A stretch of 64,000 nucleotides of DNA from Allobosea sp039673065 (GCF_039673065.1 NZ_JBDJKW010000009.1:131385-195384); one strand, 5' to 3'; positions 19,181-28,312 are shown, numbered from the stretch's first letter. Numbers and translations: made by a program. Notes: a model not told the origin generated them from the letters alone.

Positions 19181-19306
19181 CGAGGCAGGCCGCAAGGACA
19201 ATGCCGATACGGCCAAAGGGTGCAGGATTGGCGCTGTGGCTGATGCAGCCGTGACGCCATGGCTCATGCTGTGCGGCGACGGACACCCCGCTCCGGAACC
19301 ACCCCG

Positions 19307-19354
19307 GTCATTCCGGGGCGGGCCGAAGGCCCGAGCCCGGAACCCATGAACACG
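19307..19354 (+). repeat. REP-like element, full copy
   Basis: GTCATTCCGGGGC, an inner hairpin GGGCC-GAA-GGCCC, then GAGCCCGGAACCCATGA. Nearly identical to 41830-41879 in the other repeat patch, 22 kb away. Lies between convergent 3' ends, typical of REP/BIME elements. Confidence 0.75.
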
Positions 19355-19420
19355 ACGCCGGTCCAGCGATCGCGCCGCCAGCATTCCGACCCAGCGCACG
19401 CGCGGTCCAGGCCGACGATT

Positions 19421-19450
19421 TGGATGGCCGGGACAAGCCCGACCATGACG
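19421..19450 (+). repeat. Second type of REP-like element
   Basis: Contains GATGGCCGGGACAAGCCC followed by GACCATGACG. Its reverse complement shares GCGTCATGGTCGGGC with the sufB-sufC hairpin at 3742-3757. Confidence 0.55.
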
Positions 19451-19478
19451 CGCGAAGCGGCCTCTCCGCCGAGGGGCT

Positions 19479-22175
19479 TCAGCCCTCGGCAGCAGCCTTC
19501 TTCGCGGCGGCCTTAGGCTTCGCAGGCGCCTTGGCCTTGGTCGCGCCGGCCTTCTCGGTCGCCGTCTTGGCGGCGGCCTTCTTGGCCGGAGCCTTCGTGC
19601 CGGCGGCCTTGGTGCCCGCAGGCTTCCGGGCCGGCGCGCGCTTGGTCTTGCCGCCGCCGGCGGCGGCCTTGGCGTTGACCAGCTCGATTGCCTGCTCGGC
19701 GGTGATGCTCTCCTGCGTCATTGTCTTCGGCAGGGTGGCGTTGACCTTGCCCCAAGCGACATAGGGTCCGTAGCGGCCGGCCTTCACCGACATCATGCCG
19801 CCGTCCGGATGCTCGCCGAGCTCGCGGCCGGGCGTGTCGCCGCCGCGGCCGAAGCGGCGGCCGGCGCCGCTTTCCTTGGCGACGATCAAGTCGATGGCGC
19901 GGTTGGCGCCGATGTCGAGCACGTCGTCGGCCTTGTCGAGATTGGCGTAGGTCTTGCCGTGCTGGACGTAAGGCCCGTAGCGGCCGATGCCGGCGAGGAT
20001 CGGCTCGCCGCTCTCGGGATGCCTCGCCACCTCGCGCGGCAGCGACAGCAGGGCGAGCGCCTTGTCGAGCGTCAGTGTCGCCGGGGTTTCGCCCTTGGGC
20101 AGGCTGGAGCGCTTCGGCTTCTCACCCTCGCCGAGCTGCACGTAAGGCCCGAACCGGCCCTCGCGCACGCTGACCTCGAGCCCGCTGGCCGAATCGGTGC
20201 CGAGCATGCGCACGCCGTTGACGACCTGGCCGCCTTCGCCGTCTCCCTCGGCCGCCGAGACGGTGAGCGGGCGGGTGAAGCGGCATTCGGGATAGTTCGA
20301 GCAGCCGACGAAGGCGCCGAACTTGCCGAGCTTCAGCGAGAGCGTGCCGGTGCCGCATTGCTGGCAGCGGCGCGGATCGCCACCATCGGGCCGCGGCGGG
20401 AAGACATAATCGCCGAGGATGCCGTTTAGCGAGTCGAGCACCTCGGAGACGCGCAGGTCCTTGGTCTCGCCGATCGTCCGGGTGAACTCCGCCCAGAACT
20501 CGCGCAGCAGCACCTTCCAGTCGATCTCGGCGTTCGAGACGCGGTCGAGCTTCTCCTCGAGGCTCGCGGTGAAGTCGAACTCGACATAGCGCTTGAAGAA
20601 GCTCTCGAGGAAGGCGGTGACCAGCATGCCCTTGTCCTCGGGCATCAGCCGCTTCTTCTCGATGCGGACATATTCGCGGTCGCGCAGCGTCGCCAGTGTC
20701 GCGGCATAGGTCGAGGGCCGGCCGATGCCGAGCTCTTCCATGCGCTTGACCAGGCTGGCTTCCGAATAGCGCGGCGGCGGCTCGGTGAAGTGCTGCTCGG
20801 CGGCGATGGCGCGCTTCTCCAGCGCGTCGCCGGCCTTCATCGGCGGCAGCTTGCGCGAGTCCTCGTCCTCCTCGTCGTCGCGGCTTTCCTGGTAGAGCGT
20901 CAGGAAGCCGTCGAAGAGCACGACCTGGCCGGTGGCGCGCAGCTCGAGATCGCGCCCGGCGACGCTCGCCGCTATGTCGACCGTGGTGCGTTCCAGCTGC
21001 GCCGATTCCATCTGGCTGGCGATGGTGCGCTTCCAGATCAGCTCGTAGAGCTTGGCCTGCTCGGGTTCGAGTTTCCGCGCCACCATGGCGGGCAGGCGGC
21101 CGAGATCGGTCGGGCGGATGGCCTCGTGGGCCTCCTGCGCGTTCTTGGCCTTGACCGTGTACTTGCGCGGCACGCCCGGCACGTAAGATTCGCCGAACTC
21201 CTTGCCGATCACCCGGCGTGCCGCGGCGATGGCCGAGCCGTCCATGTCGACGCCGTCGGTACGCATATAGGTGATGAGGCCGACTGTCTCGCCGCCGATG
21301 TCGACGCCTTCATAGAGCCGCTGGGCGACCTGCATGGTGCGGGCGGGCGCCATGCCGAGCTTGCGCGAGGCCTCCTGCTGCAACGTCGAGGTCTGGAAGG
21401 GCGGGTAGGGGTGGCGCTTGACCGGCTTGGCCTCGATCTCCGCCACCGAGAAGGCGGCGGTGTCGAGCGCGGCCTTGAAGGCATGGGCCTCCTCGCCGGT
21501 GCCGATGTCGAGGCGGGTGATCTTCTTGCCGTCTGCTCCGACCAGGCGCGCGTCGAAGGTCGCGCCGGTGCCGGTGGCGAGCGTCGCGGTCAGCGACCAG
21601 TATTCGCGGGCCCGGAAGGCCTCGATCTCGCGCTCGCGGTCGCAGACCAGCCGAAGCGCGACCGACTGCACGCGGCCGGCCGAGCGGGCGCCGGGCAGCT
21701 TGCGCCAGAGCACCGGCGACAGGGTGAAGCCGACGAGATAGTCGAGGGCGCGGCGCGCCAGATAGGCGTCGACCAGCGCCTGGTCGATCGGCCGGGGATT
21801 GGCGAGCGCCTTCTGCACCGCGTCCTTGGTGACGGCGTTGAAGGTGACGCGCTCGACCGGCACGCCCTTCAGCGCGCGCTTCTGGTTGAGCGCCTCCAGA
21901 ACGTGCCAGGAGATGGCCTCGCCCTCGCGATCCGGGTCGGTCGCCAGGATGACCTTCTCGGCATTCTTCGCCGCTCGCGCGATCTCGGCGACCTGCTTGG
22001 CGCCGCGCCCCTCGGTCTCCCAGATCATCGCGAAGTCGTTCTCGGGATCGACCGAGCCGTCCTTGGCCGGCAGGTCGCGGATATGCCCGAAGGAGGCGAT
22101 GACCTCGTAGTCGGAGCCCAGATATTTGTTGATCGTCTTGGCCTTGGCCGGCGACTCGACGACGAGAAGTTTCAT
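19479..22175 (-). CDS. topA: DNA topoisomerase I
   Basis: 898 residues. Type IA topoisomerase that relaxes negative supercoils. The TOPRIM domain starts MKLLVVESPAKAKTI and holds DPDREGE; the active-site tyrosine is Tyr303 in GLITYMRTDG. One four-cysteine zinc ribbon (CQQCGTG to CSNYPEC) is followed by several topoisomerase C-terminal repeats (RFGPYVQLGEGEKP, RYGPYVQHGK, RYGPYVAWGK) and a Lys/Ala-rich tail of about 70 residues, as is usual in alphaproteobacteria. Often next to dprA in this order; here it is divergent from pyrB. Confidence 0.97.
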   Translation of the reverse strand: MKLLVVESPAKAKTINKYLGSDYEVIASFGHIRDLPAKDGSVDPENDFAMIWETEGRGAKQVAEIARAAKNAEKVILATDPDREGEAISWHVLEALNQKRALKGVPVERVTFNAVTKDAVQKALANPRPIDQALVDAYLARRALDYLVGFTLSPVLWRKLPGARSAGRVQSVALRLVCDREREIEAFRAREYWSLTATLATGTGATFDARLVGADGKKITRLDIGTGEEAHAFKAALDTAAFSVAEIEAKPVKRHPYPPFQTSTLQQEASRKLGMAPARTMQVAQRLYEGVDIGGETVGLITYMRTDGVDMDGSAIAAARRVIGKEFGESYVPGVPRKYTVKAKNAQEAHEAIRPTDLGRLPAMVARKLEPEQAKLYELIWKRTIASQMESAQLERTTVDIAASVAGRDLELRATGQVVLFDGFLTLYQESRDDEEDEDSRKLPPMKAGDALEKRAIAAEQHFTEPPPRYSEASLVKRMEELGIGRPSTYAATLATLRDREYVRIEKKRLMPEDKGMLVTAFLESFFKRYVEFDFTASLEEKLDRVSNAEIDWKVLLREFWAEFTRTIGETKDLRVSEVLDSLNGILGDYVFPPRPDGGDPRRCQQCGTGTLSLKLGKFGAFVGCSNYPECRFTRPLTVSAAEGDGEGGQVVNGVRMLGTDSASGLEVSVREGRFGPYVQLGEGEKPKRSSLPKGETPATLTLDKALALLSLPREVARHPESGEPILAGIGRYGPYVQHGKTYANLDKADDVLDIGANRAIDLIVAKESGAGRRFGRGGDTPGRELGEHPDGGMMSVKAGRYGPYVAWGKVNATLPKTMTQESITAEQAIELVNAKAAAGGGKTKRAPARKPAGTKAAGTKAPAKKAAAKTATEKAGATKAKAPAKPKAAAKKAAAEG

Positions 22176-22412
22176 GGCGCTTCAAATCTCGTAAACGGCA
22201 ATCCGCCTCGCTTGCAGACGTGCCGGGGTCAGCACGCCGGCAAGGCTCTCTCGAGCCGGGACGGCTGGTTGTTCGGATTGCGCGCGAAAGTGGTTCAGCC
22301 CGCAGCCGGTGTCAAATAGGGATCGCGCCGCCAATGCAACAGCCCCGGCCGGCGATGCACCGCCGCCACGCCTTGCGCAGGGGGCGACTCGGGCCTAAAC
22401 AGCCATCTTCAA

Positions 22413-23357
22413 ATGACATCCTCCGCTCCGCACTATCCGCACCGGCACCTCCTCGGGATCGAGGGGCTGTCCCATCTCGACATCGAGGCGCTTCTGGACA
22501 GGGCGGAGGCCTATGTCGCGCTCTCCCGCCAGGTCGAGAAGAAGACCGCGACGCTGCGCGGCCGCACCCAGATCAACCTGTTCTTCGAGCCCTCGACGCG
22601 CACACAGGCCTCCTTCGAGCTGGCCGGCAAGCGCCTCGGCGCCGATGTGATGAACATGTCGGTCGGCTCCTCCTCGGTGAAGAAGGGCGAGACCCTGATT
22701 GACACCGCCGCGACCCTGAACGCGATGCGCCCCGACATCCTGGTCGTGCGGCATCACGCGGCGGGTGCGGTGAACCTGCTCGCCCGCAAGGTCGACTGTT
22801 CGGTGGTCAATGCCGGCGACGGTGCTCACGAGCACCCGACGCAGGCCCTGCTCGACGCACTGACCATCCGGCGCAACAAGGGCCGCATCACCGGGCTGAC
22901 GGTGGCGATCTGCGGCGACATCCTGCATTCGCGCGTCGCCCGCTCGAACATCATCCTGCTGAGCGCGCTCGGCGCCAAGGTCCGGCTGGTCGCGCCCTCG
23001 ACGCTGCTGCCGCCGGGCGTGGAGCGCATGGGCGTCGAAGTCTTCCGCGACATGCGCAAGGGGTTGGAGGGCGTCGACATCGTCATTATGCTTCGCCTGC
23101 AGCTCGAGCGGATGAACGGCGCCTTCGTGCCGTCCTCCAAGGAGTATTTCCGCTATTTCGGGCTCGACCGCGACAAGCTCTCGCTGGCCGCGCCCGACGC
23201 GCTGGTGATGCATCCCGGCCCGATGAACCGCGGCGTCGAGATTTCCTCGGAGGTCGCCGATGGCGCGCAGTCGCTGATCCGGGAGCAGGTCGAGATGGGT
23301 GTCGCGGTGCGCATGGCGGTGCTGGACGCGCTCGCCCAGCACCTGCCGAATGCCTGA
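22413..23357 (+). CDS. pyrB: Aspartate carbamoyltransferase catalytic subunit
   Basis: 314 residues. Joins carbamoyl phosphate and aspartate, the first committed step of pyrimidine synthesis. The carbamoyl phosphate loop FFEPSTRTQASFE and HEHPTQALLDALT are intact. No pyrI regulatory gene is near. Instead the downstream degenerate dihydroorotase is expected to form a complex with PyrB, as in Pseudomonas. A small membrane-protein gene follows after three bases. Confidence 0.96.
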   Translation: MTSSAPHYPHRHLLGIEGLSHLDIEALLDRAEAYVALSRQVEKKTATLRGRTQINLFFEPSTRTQASFELAGKRLGADVMNMSVGSSSVKKGETLIDTAATLNAMRPDILVVRHHAAGAVNLLARKVDCSVVNAGDGAHEHPTQALLDALTIRRNKGRITGLTVAICGDILHSRVARSNIILLSALGAKVRLVAPSTLLPPGVERMGVEVFRDMRKGLEGVDIVIMLRLQLERMNGAFVPSSKEYFRYFGLDRDKLSLAAPDALVMHPGPMNRGVEISSEVADGAQSLIREQVEMGVAVRMAVLDALAQHLPNA

Positions 23358-23360
23358 GCC

Positions 23361-23633
23361 GTGGCGTGGTTCCTCTCACGCTTCTTCGGCTGGTCGCTCG
23401 GGTTGCTGCGGCGCGCGCGCCTCGTCGTCGCCTGCGTCTTCGGCTTCGGTGCCGTGCTCTTCGTGATCACCGATCCGCGCTCGCCGATAGGCTGGCTGAT
23501 CGCCGCGGTGCTGGCCGGCGCCGCCTGGCGCTTCTGGGTCCATGTCGACCGGATGAGCGAAACCGCGCAGCAGATCGAACAGGCCGCCCGGCAGGGCAGG
23601 CCGCAGGGAGGCCCCGATGACGCAGGCGCGTGA
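23361..23633 (+). CDS. Small membrane protein between pyrB and pyrC'
   Basis: 90 residues from GTG 23361. Two hydrophobic segments, about 18-38 (LRRARLVVACVFGFGAVLFV) and 43-58 (IGWLIAAVLAGAAWRFW), are followed by a polar, Gln/Gly-rich tail. It overlaps the dihydroorotase start by 17 bases, so all three genes are probably translated together. No family recognised. The start could also be an internal one, but GTG gives the complete first membrane segment. Confidence 0.6.
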   Translation: MAWFLSRFFGWSLGLLRRARLVVACVFGFGAVLFVITDPRSPIGWLIAAVLAGAAWRFWVHVDRMSETAQQIEQAARQGRPQGGPDDAGA

Positions 23634-24918
23634 CTTCGCCGTTCTCGATGCGACGCTGGTCGATCCGGCGGCCGGCCGCGAGGGACGCGGCTCGCTCCTG
23701 GTCCGCGACGGCACCATCGCCGACATCGTCTGGGGGGCCGCGCCTGTGCCGGCCGACGGCGTGGAGACGATCGACGGACGCGGCCTCGTGCTGGCGCCGG
23801 GGCTCGTCGACCTGCGCGCCTTCCTCGGCGAGCCGGGAGCGGAGTTCCGCGAGACGCTGGGCACCGGCTCGCACGCCGCGGCCGCCGGCGGCGTCACCAC
23901 GGTGATCTGCCGGGCCGACACCAGCCCGCCGATCGACGATCCGGCCGTGATCGACTTCCTGAAGCGGCGCGCCCGCGACAAGGCGGTGGTCAACGTGCTG
24001 CCGGCTGCCTGCCTGACCAAGGGCCTGCACGGCAAGGAGATCACCGAATTCGGCATGCTGCTCGAAGCCGGCGCCGTCGCCTTCAGCGATGGCGCGGCGG
24101 CGGTGCGCAATCCGCAGGTGATGCGCCGGGCCATGATCTACGCCCGCGATTTCGACGCGCTGGTGATGAACCATGTCGAGGATGCCGACCTGCGCGGCGT
24201 CGGCGTGATGAACGAGGGCGAGTTCGCCAGCCGCAAGGGCCTGCCGGGCATCCCCGTCGAGGCCGAGACCATCATGCTCGAGCGCGACCTGCGTCTCGCC
24301 CGGGCCACCGGCGCCCGCTACCACGCCGAGATGATCTCCTGCTCAGACTCGCTTGACCTGATCCGCCGGGCGAAGGCGGACGGGCTGGCGGTGACCTGCG
24401 GCGTCTCGATCAACAACCTCACCCTCAACGAGATCGACGTCGGCGAGTACCGAACCTTCTGCAAGCTCTCGCCGCCGCTGCGTACCGAGGAGGAGCGGCT
24501 TGCGATGGTGGCGGCCGTGGCCGAGGGGCTGATCGACGTCATCGTCTCGGACCACGATCCGCAGGATGTCGAGACCAAGCGCCAGCCCTTCGCGGACGCC
24601 GCCAACGGCGCCCTCGGCATCGAGACGCTGCTGCCGGCCGCGCTGCGCCTGTTCCACGCCGGGCAGGTCGGGCTACCGGCGCTGCTTTCGGCGCTTTCGG
24701 CGCGGCCAGCGCGCCTGCTCGGCCTCGATGCCGGCCGCCTCGAGCGCGGCCAGCCGGCCGATCTCATGCTGCTCGATCCCGACGCGCCCTTCGTCGTCGA
24801 CAAGATGACGCTGAAGTCGCGCGCCAAGAACTCGCCCTTCGACCAGGCCCGACTGCAGGGCATCGTCCAGGCTACCTGGGTCGGCGGCGGGCTGGCATAT
24901 CGGGCCGAGGCGGCCTAG
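23617..24918 (+). CDS. pyrC: Dihydroorotase-like protein PyrC' (probably inactive)
   Basis: 433 residues of the amidohydrolase superfamily, clearly dihydroorotase-like overall (NHVEDADLRGVG, VSINNLTLNEID, SDHDPQDVETKRQPF). However, the N-terminal metal motif that normally reads D-x-H-x-H-L-R-E-P-G is here DLRAFLGEPG, so both metal-binding histidines are gone, and no lysine stands where the carbamylated metal bridge is expected (GAVAFSDGAA). This matches the PyrC' class that lacks activity and scaffolds aspartate carbamoyltransferase. An active dihydroorotase must then be encoded elsewhere. Confidence 0.88.
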   Translation: MTQARDFAVLDATLVDPAAGREGRGSLLVRDGTIADIVWGAAPVPADGVETIDGRGLVLAPGLVDLRAFLGEPGAEFRETLGTGSHAAAAGGVTTVICRADTSPPIDDPAVIDFLKRRARDKAVVNVLPAACLTKGLHGKEITEFGMLLEAGAVAFSDGAAAVRNPQVMRRAMIYARDFDALVMNHVEDADLRGVGVMNEGEFASRKGLPGIPVEAETIMLERDLRLARATGARYHAEMISCSDSLDLIRRAKADGLAVTCGVSINNLTLNEIDVGEYRTFCKLSPPLRTEEERLAMVAAVAEGLIDVIVSDHDPQDVETKRQPFADAANGALGIETLLPAALRLFHAGQVGLPALLSALSARPARLLGLDAGRLERGQPADLMLLDPDAPFVVDKMTLKSRAKNSPFDQARLQGIVQATWVGGGLAYRAEAA

Positions 24919-24945
24919 GCTGTCGCGAAGGCAAGGGGAGGCTTC

Positions 24946-25569
24946 ATGGCTGAGACGTTGAGCTGGGCGCTGTCCGGCCCTTCCGGCGCGGTCGCCCTGC
25001 TGCTCGGCTACCTGCTGGGCTCCATCCCGTTCGGCATCGTGCTCACCCGGCTGACCGGCGGCGTCGATCCGCGCGGCATCGGCTCCGGCAATATCGGCGC
25101 CACCAATGTGCTGCGCACCGGCAACAAGAAGCTCGCCGCGGCGACGCTCGCCGGCGACATGCTCAAGGGCACCGTGGCCGTGCTGCTCGCCGGCGCGCTG
25201 CTCGGCGGCCGCAACGCCGCGCTCGTGGCGGCGCTCGGCGCTTTCCTCGGGCATGTCTTCCCGGTCTGGCTGCGCTTCAAGGGCGGCAAGGGCGTCGCCA
25301 CCTATCTCGGCGTGCTGATCGGCCTCAATGTCCTGGTGGCGCTGGCCTTCGCCGGCATCTGGCTGCTGACCGCCAAGCTCAGCCGCTACTCCTCGCTGTC
25401 GGCGCTGGTCGCCAGCCTGCTGGTGCCGCTGATCTTCTGGCTCGCCGCCGGCGACCTGCCGGCCGCCGGGTTGATGGCGCTGTTGACCCTGCTGCTCTGG
25501 TTCATGCACCGGGAGAACATCGCCCGGCTGCTCGCCGGCCGCGAGGGCCGGATAGGACAGAAGGGCTAG
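24946..25569 (+). CDS. plsY: Glycerol-3-phosphate acyltransferase PlsY
   Basis: 207 residues, an integral membrane enzyme that moves an acyl group from acyl phosphate to glycerol-3-phosphate to start phospholipid synthesis. The three family motifs are visible: GSIPFG near residue 24, GSGNIGATNVLR near 46, and RFKGGKGVAT near 110. About five hydrophobic segments are seen. Preceded by AAGGGGAGG and followed four bases later by dprA. Confidence 0.95.
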   Translation: MAETLSWALSGPSGAVALLLGYLLGSIPFGIVLTRLTGGVDPRGIGSGNIGATNVLRTGNKKLAAATLAGDMLKGTVAVLLAGALLGGRNAALVAALGAFLGHVFPVWLRFKGGKGVATYLGVLIGLNVLVALAFAGIWLLTAKLSRYSSLSALVASLLVPLIFWLAAGDLPAAGLMALLTLLLWFMHRENIARLLAGREGRIGQKG

Positions 25570-25573
25570 CCGG

Positions 25574-26767
25574 ATGGCGGGGCCTGCTCTCGACGATCGG
25601 CAGCGCCTCGACTGGCTCCGGCTGATCCGCAGCGAAAGCATCGGACCCCGCACTTTCCGCAGCCTGCTCAACCGCTTCGGCGGCGCGGCCGGCGCGCTCG
25701 CGGCCCTGCCGGATCTGGCGCGCCAGGCCGGTCGCTCTATCAAGCTGTGCACGCAGGCCGAGGCCGAGCGCGAATTCGAGGGGCTGCGCCGGCGCGGCGC
25801 GCGCCTGATCGCGCTGGGCGAGGCCGACTATCCGCTGCCCTTGCAGGCGATCGATTCCGCGCCGCCTCTCATCGCTGTCGAAGGCGGTCCGGCGGTGCTG
25901 TCGCGGCCCTGCGTCGCGATCGTCGGTTCGCGCAACGCCTCCGCCGCCGGGCTGAAGCTGACCGCGACGCTGGCGCGCGATCTCGGCGAGGCCGGCTTCA
26001 CCGTAGTGTCCGGGCTGGCGCGCGGCATCGACGCTGCCGCGCATCAGGCCTCGCTGCCGACCGGCACGGCGGCCGTGCTCGCCGGCGGGCTCGACGAGCC
26101 CTATCCGCCGCAGAACCTGCCGCTTCTGGCCCGCATCGTCGAGGGCGGGGCCGTGGTGAGCGAGATGCCGCTCGGCTGGGTGCCGCGCGGGCGCGACTTT
26201 CCCCGCCGCAACCGGCTGGTCTCGGGGCTTTCGCTCGGCACCGTGGTGGTCGAGGCGGCGCGCAAATCCGGCTCGCTGATCACCGCGCGCTTCGCCAACG
26301 AGCAGGGCCGGCAGGTCTTCGCCGTGCCGGGCTCGCCGCTCGATCCTCGTGCCGAGGGCGGCAACCACCTGATCCGCGAGGGCGCGATCCTCTGCGCCGA
26401 GGCGTCCCATATCGTCGAGGTCCTGGCGCCCATGGTGCGCCAGCCCGACCTGTTTCCGCAGGCGGGCTATGAGGCGCGCGAGGGCGGGGCGGACAGCGCC
26501 GAGCCGCTTTGGGACGAGCTCGACCTGCCCGGGATCGATGCCGCGCCGCGCATCGCGCCGGCCGCGTCCCGCGGCGAGGCGGTGCCGGCCGAAGGCGAGG
26601 ACCGGACGCGTCTCCTCTCGCTGATCGGCCTCGCGCCGGTAGCGCTCGACGATCTCGTGCGGGCGAGCGGCGTGCCGGTACGCGAGGTCAGCCGCCTCGT
26701 CATGGAGCTGGAGCTGGACGGGCTGGTTCAGCGTCACGCCGGCGGCGGCCTGACGCGTCGGGCCTGA
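25574..26767 (+). CDS. dprA: DNA-processing protein DprA
   Basis: 397 residues. Loads RecA on incoming single-stranded DNA in transformation. The Rossmann-like core carries VGSRNASAAGLKLT, SGLARGIDAAAH, PRGRDFPRRNRLVSGL and SGSLITARFANEQGR. The C-terminal winged-helix domain (about residues 330-397, LIGLAPVALDDLVRASGVP) is also present, so the gene is full length. Follows plsY by four bases, an order seen across rhizobia. Confidence 0.95.
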   Translation: MAGPALDDRQRLDWLRLIRSESIGPRTFRSLLNRFGGAAGALAALPDLARQAGRSIKLCTQAEAEREFEGLRRRGARLIALGEADYPLPLQAIDSAPPLIAVEGGPAVLSRPCVAIVGSRNASAAGLKLTATLARDLGEAGFTVVSGLARGIDAAAHQASLPTGTAAVLAGGLDEPYPPQNLPLLARIVEGGAVVSEMPLGWVPRGRDFPRRNRLVSGLSLGTVVVEAARKSGSLITARFANEQGRQVFAVPGSPLDPRAEGGNHLIREGAILCAEASHIVEVLAPMVRQPDLFPQAGYEAREGGADSAEPLWDELDLPGIDAAPRIAPAASRGEAVPAEGEDRTRLLSLIGLAPVALDDLVRASGVPVREVSRLVMELELDGLVQRHAGGGLTRRA

Positions 26768-26782
26768 GGCGCAAGGCGAAGC

Positions 26783-27043
26783 TCAGCCGCGGGGTTTTGG
26801 AGACGGCGTGCCGTCCTGCCCGGCCGCGCCGTCGAGCCGCCGGCAAGTGATGCCGGCCTCGATCCGGGCCATGTCGATGAAGTAGGCCAGCGTATCGAGG
26901 CGCACGCCGCGGGCCAGCGCGCTGAGTTCGAGGCTGATCTCCGCGATATAGGACGCAACCTCGCGTTGCATGCCCGGCCCGGAGGGCGCCGACATCGGCC
27001 GGGCGATCGGCGCGGGATGAATCGTTCTGTCGGAACTGCTCAT
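26783..27043 (-). CDS. Small conserved hypothetical protein
   Basis: 86 residues from ATG 27043. A disordered Pro/Ser-rich start is followed by a helical stretch of about 45 residues (VASYIAEISLELSALARGVR, LDTLAYFIDMARIEAGI) and a polar tail. The helix resembles short alphaproteobacterial proteins of unknown function that sit beside dprA or topA. No signal or membrane segment. Converges with dprA; the 3' ends are 16 bases apart. Confidence 0.65.
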   Translation of the reverse strand: MSSSDRTIHPAPIARPMSAPSGPGMQREVASYIAEISLELSALARGVRLDTLAYFIDMARIEAGITCRRLDGAAGQDGTPSPKPRG

Positions 27044-27367
27044 TATCCCTCTGATCTCGCTCGGTTACCGCCGCTTGGCATCAGGCTTCGGGTGCCGCCG
27101 GAGGAGGGCGTTTTGCGCCGGTCTTCGGCGCCGCGATTCCACCGCCGCCTGACGCGGACACTGGAACTATCGCAGATGCCGCAACGGAATTGCAATCTGC
27201 GCGTGTATTATTCCTTGGGCGGTGCCAGGCCCTGTCCGGAACCCGGCGGTGCGTCGCGGGTTGTATCGCCAGCCCAGGTTCCGCCGTTTTTGGTTCAGCC
27301 GCCGTTCAAGGCCCCCGGACCAGTCTTCCTGACGTGAGGCGGCCGAACCGCCGACAGGAGTAGAGCC
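27044..27367. other. Non-coding stretch between divergent small genes
   Basis: 324 bases between the 86-residue protein and the secreted protein at 27368. It should hold both promoters. No convincing -35/-10 pair, palindrome or RNA gene was identified. Confidence 0.5.
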
Positions 27368-27787
27368 ATGCTCGCCACCCGTAATGCCCGGACTGCCACG
27401 GTCCGTATCGCGCTCGCCGCCGCCATGGCGGGCAGCCTGTTCGTGCTGCCGGCCGCCCCGGCGATGGCCCGCGACCCCGCCCGGCCGGTCGCGCTCGATT
27501 CCGCGCGTCTCGACACCGCCCCGGCGGAATACAGCCAGTATCGCCGCTGGCGCGGCGGCAACCGCAACGCTGCGATCGCCGCCGGTGTCGGCCTCGGCGT
27601 TCTCGGCGCCGCTGCCATCGCCGCCAGCCGCGGCGGCTATGCCGAGCCGGCCTATGGCTACGGCTACGAGCCCGGCTACTATGTCGAGGAAGAGCCGGTC
27701 TATGTCGCGCCGCGCCGCTATTACGGCCCGCGCTACCAGTACTATCCCAACAATGCCCGCGATCCGGCCGGCGGCAGCAACCGCTGA
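27368..27787 (+). CDS. Secreted Tyr/Gly-rich protein of unknown function
   Basis: 139 residues. Signal peptide with cleavage near PAMA-RDPA (about residue 35). The mature protein has a short hydrophobic Gly/Ala stretch (AAIAAGVGLGVLGAAAIAA), then a Tyr-rich C-terminus with YGYGYEPGYY and RRYYGPRYQYYP. This pattern (signal, glycine-zipper-like helix, Tyr-rich tail) is common in rhizobial envelope proteins of unknown function. ATG at 27368 has CAGGAG upstream. Confidence 0.75.
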   Translation: MLATRNARTATVRIALAAAMAGSLFVLPAAPAMARDPARPVALDSARLDTAPAEYSQYRRWRGGNRNAAIAAGVGLGVLGAAAIAASRGGYAEPAYGYGYEPGYYVEEEPVYVAPRRYYGPRYQYYPNNARDPAGGSNR

Positions 27788-27905
27788 ACCGGCCCGGCTT
27801 AAGCAATCCTGAAGCCCTTTGCGGCTAGATCGTCTGCCGGCGCCCGCCAGGACGCCGGCAGCGCCTTGCGACGATGGCGAGACGCACCGTTCACCGGAGA
27901 TCGAG

Positions 27906-28298
27906 ATGAAGCCTTCCCTCAAGATGCTGGCTACCGGCTGCGGCGCCCTCGTGCTGGCCGCGATGTGGAGCGCAGGCGCCTCGGCCCAGTATTACAGCCG
28001 CGACGACTATGACCGCCGCTACGACCATCGCTACGAGAACGACCGCCGCAGCTATGAGCGCCGCGAGGTCGAGCGCAGCTATGATCGCGGCTACGAGCGC
28101 GGCCGCCGCGACGAGGGCTATGATCGGGGTCGCGGTCGCTCGGACGGCTACGGTTATGGCGGCTACCGCCAGAGCCCGGCCGAGCGCTATTACGGCAATC
28201 CGGTCAACCGCATGAGCGTCGAGGACCAGAAGCGCGCGCTCAAGAACCATCGCGACGCGCAGAAGAAGGCGCTGAAGCGCGGCTACGTCATCGACTGA
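27906..28298 (+). CDS. Secreted Arg/Tyr-rich protein of unknown function
   Basis: 130 residues from ATG 27906, chosen because GGAGATCG precedes it and a signal peptide (MKPSLKMLATGCGALVLAAM, cleavage after ASA) starts there. The mature part is strikingly repetitive in Asp, Arg and Tyr (YDRRYDHRYENDRRSYERRE) and ends in a basic helix QKRALKNHRDAQKKALKRG. Probably periplasmic, perhaps binding an anionic polymer; this is only inferred from charge. Same direction as the preceding secreted protein, 118 bases downstream. Confidence 0.75.
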   Translation: MKPSLKMLATGCGALVLAAMWSAGASAQYYSRDDYDRRYDHRYENDRRSYERREVERSYDRGYERGRRDEGYDRGRGRSDGYGYGGYRQSPAERYYGNPVNRMSVEDQKRALKNHRDAQKKALKRGYVID

Positions 28299-28312
28299 AG
28301 CCCACGCCCGGC

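Larger units (their letters stand above)
19104..19478. other. Non-coding stretch with REP-like repeats
   Basis: 375 bases between the small secreted protein and the 3' end of topA (convergent genes). No credible gene is seen. It contains three palindromic elements listed separately; the rest is unremarkable. Confidence 0.7.
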
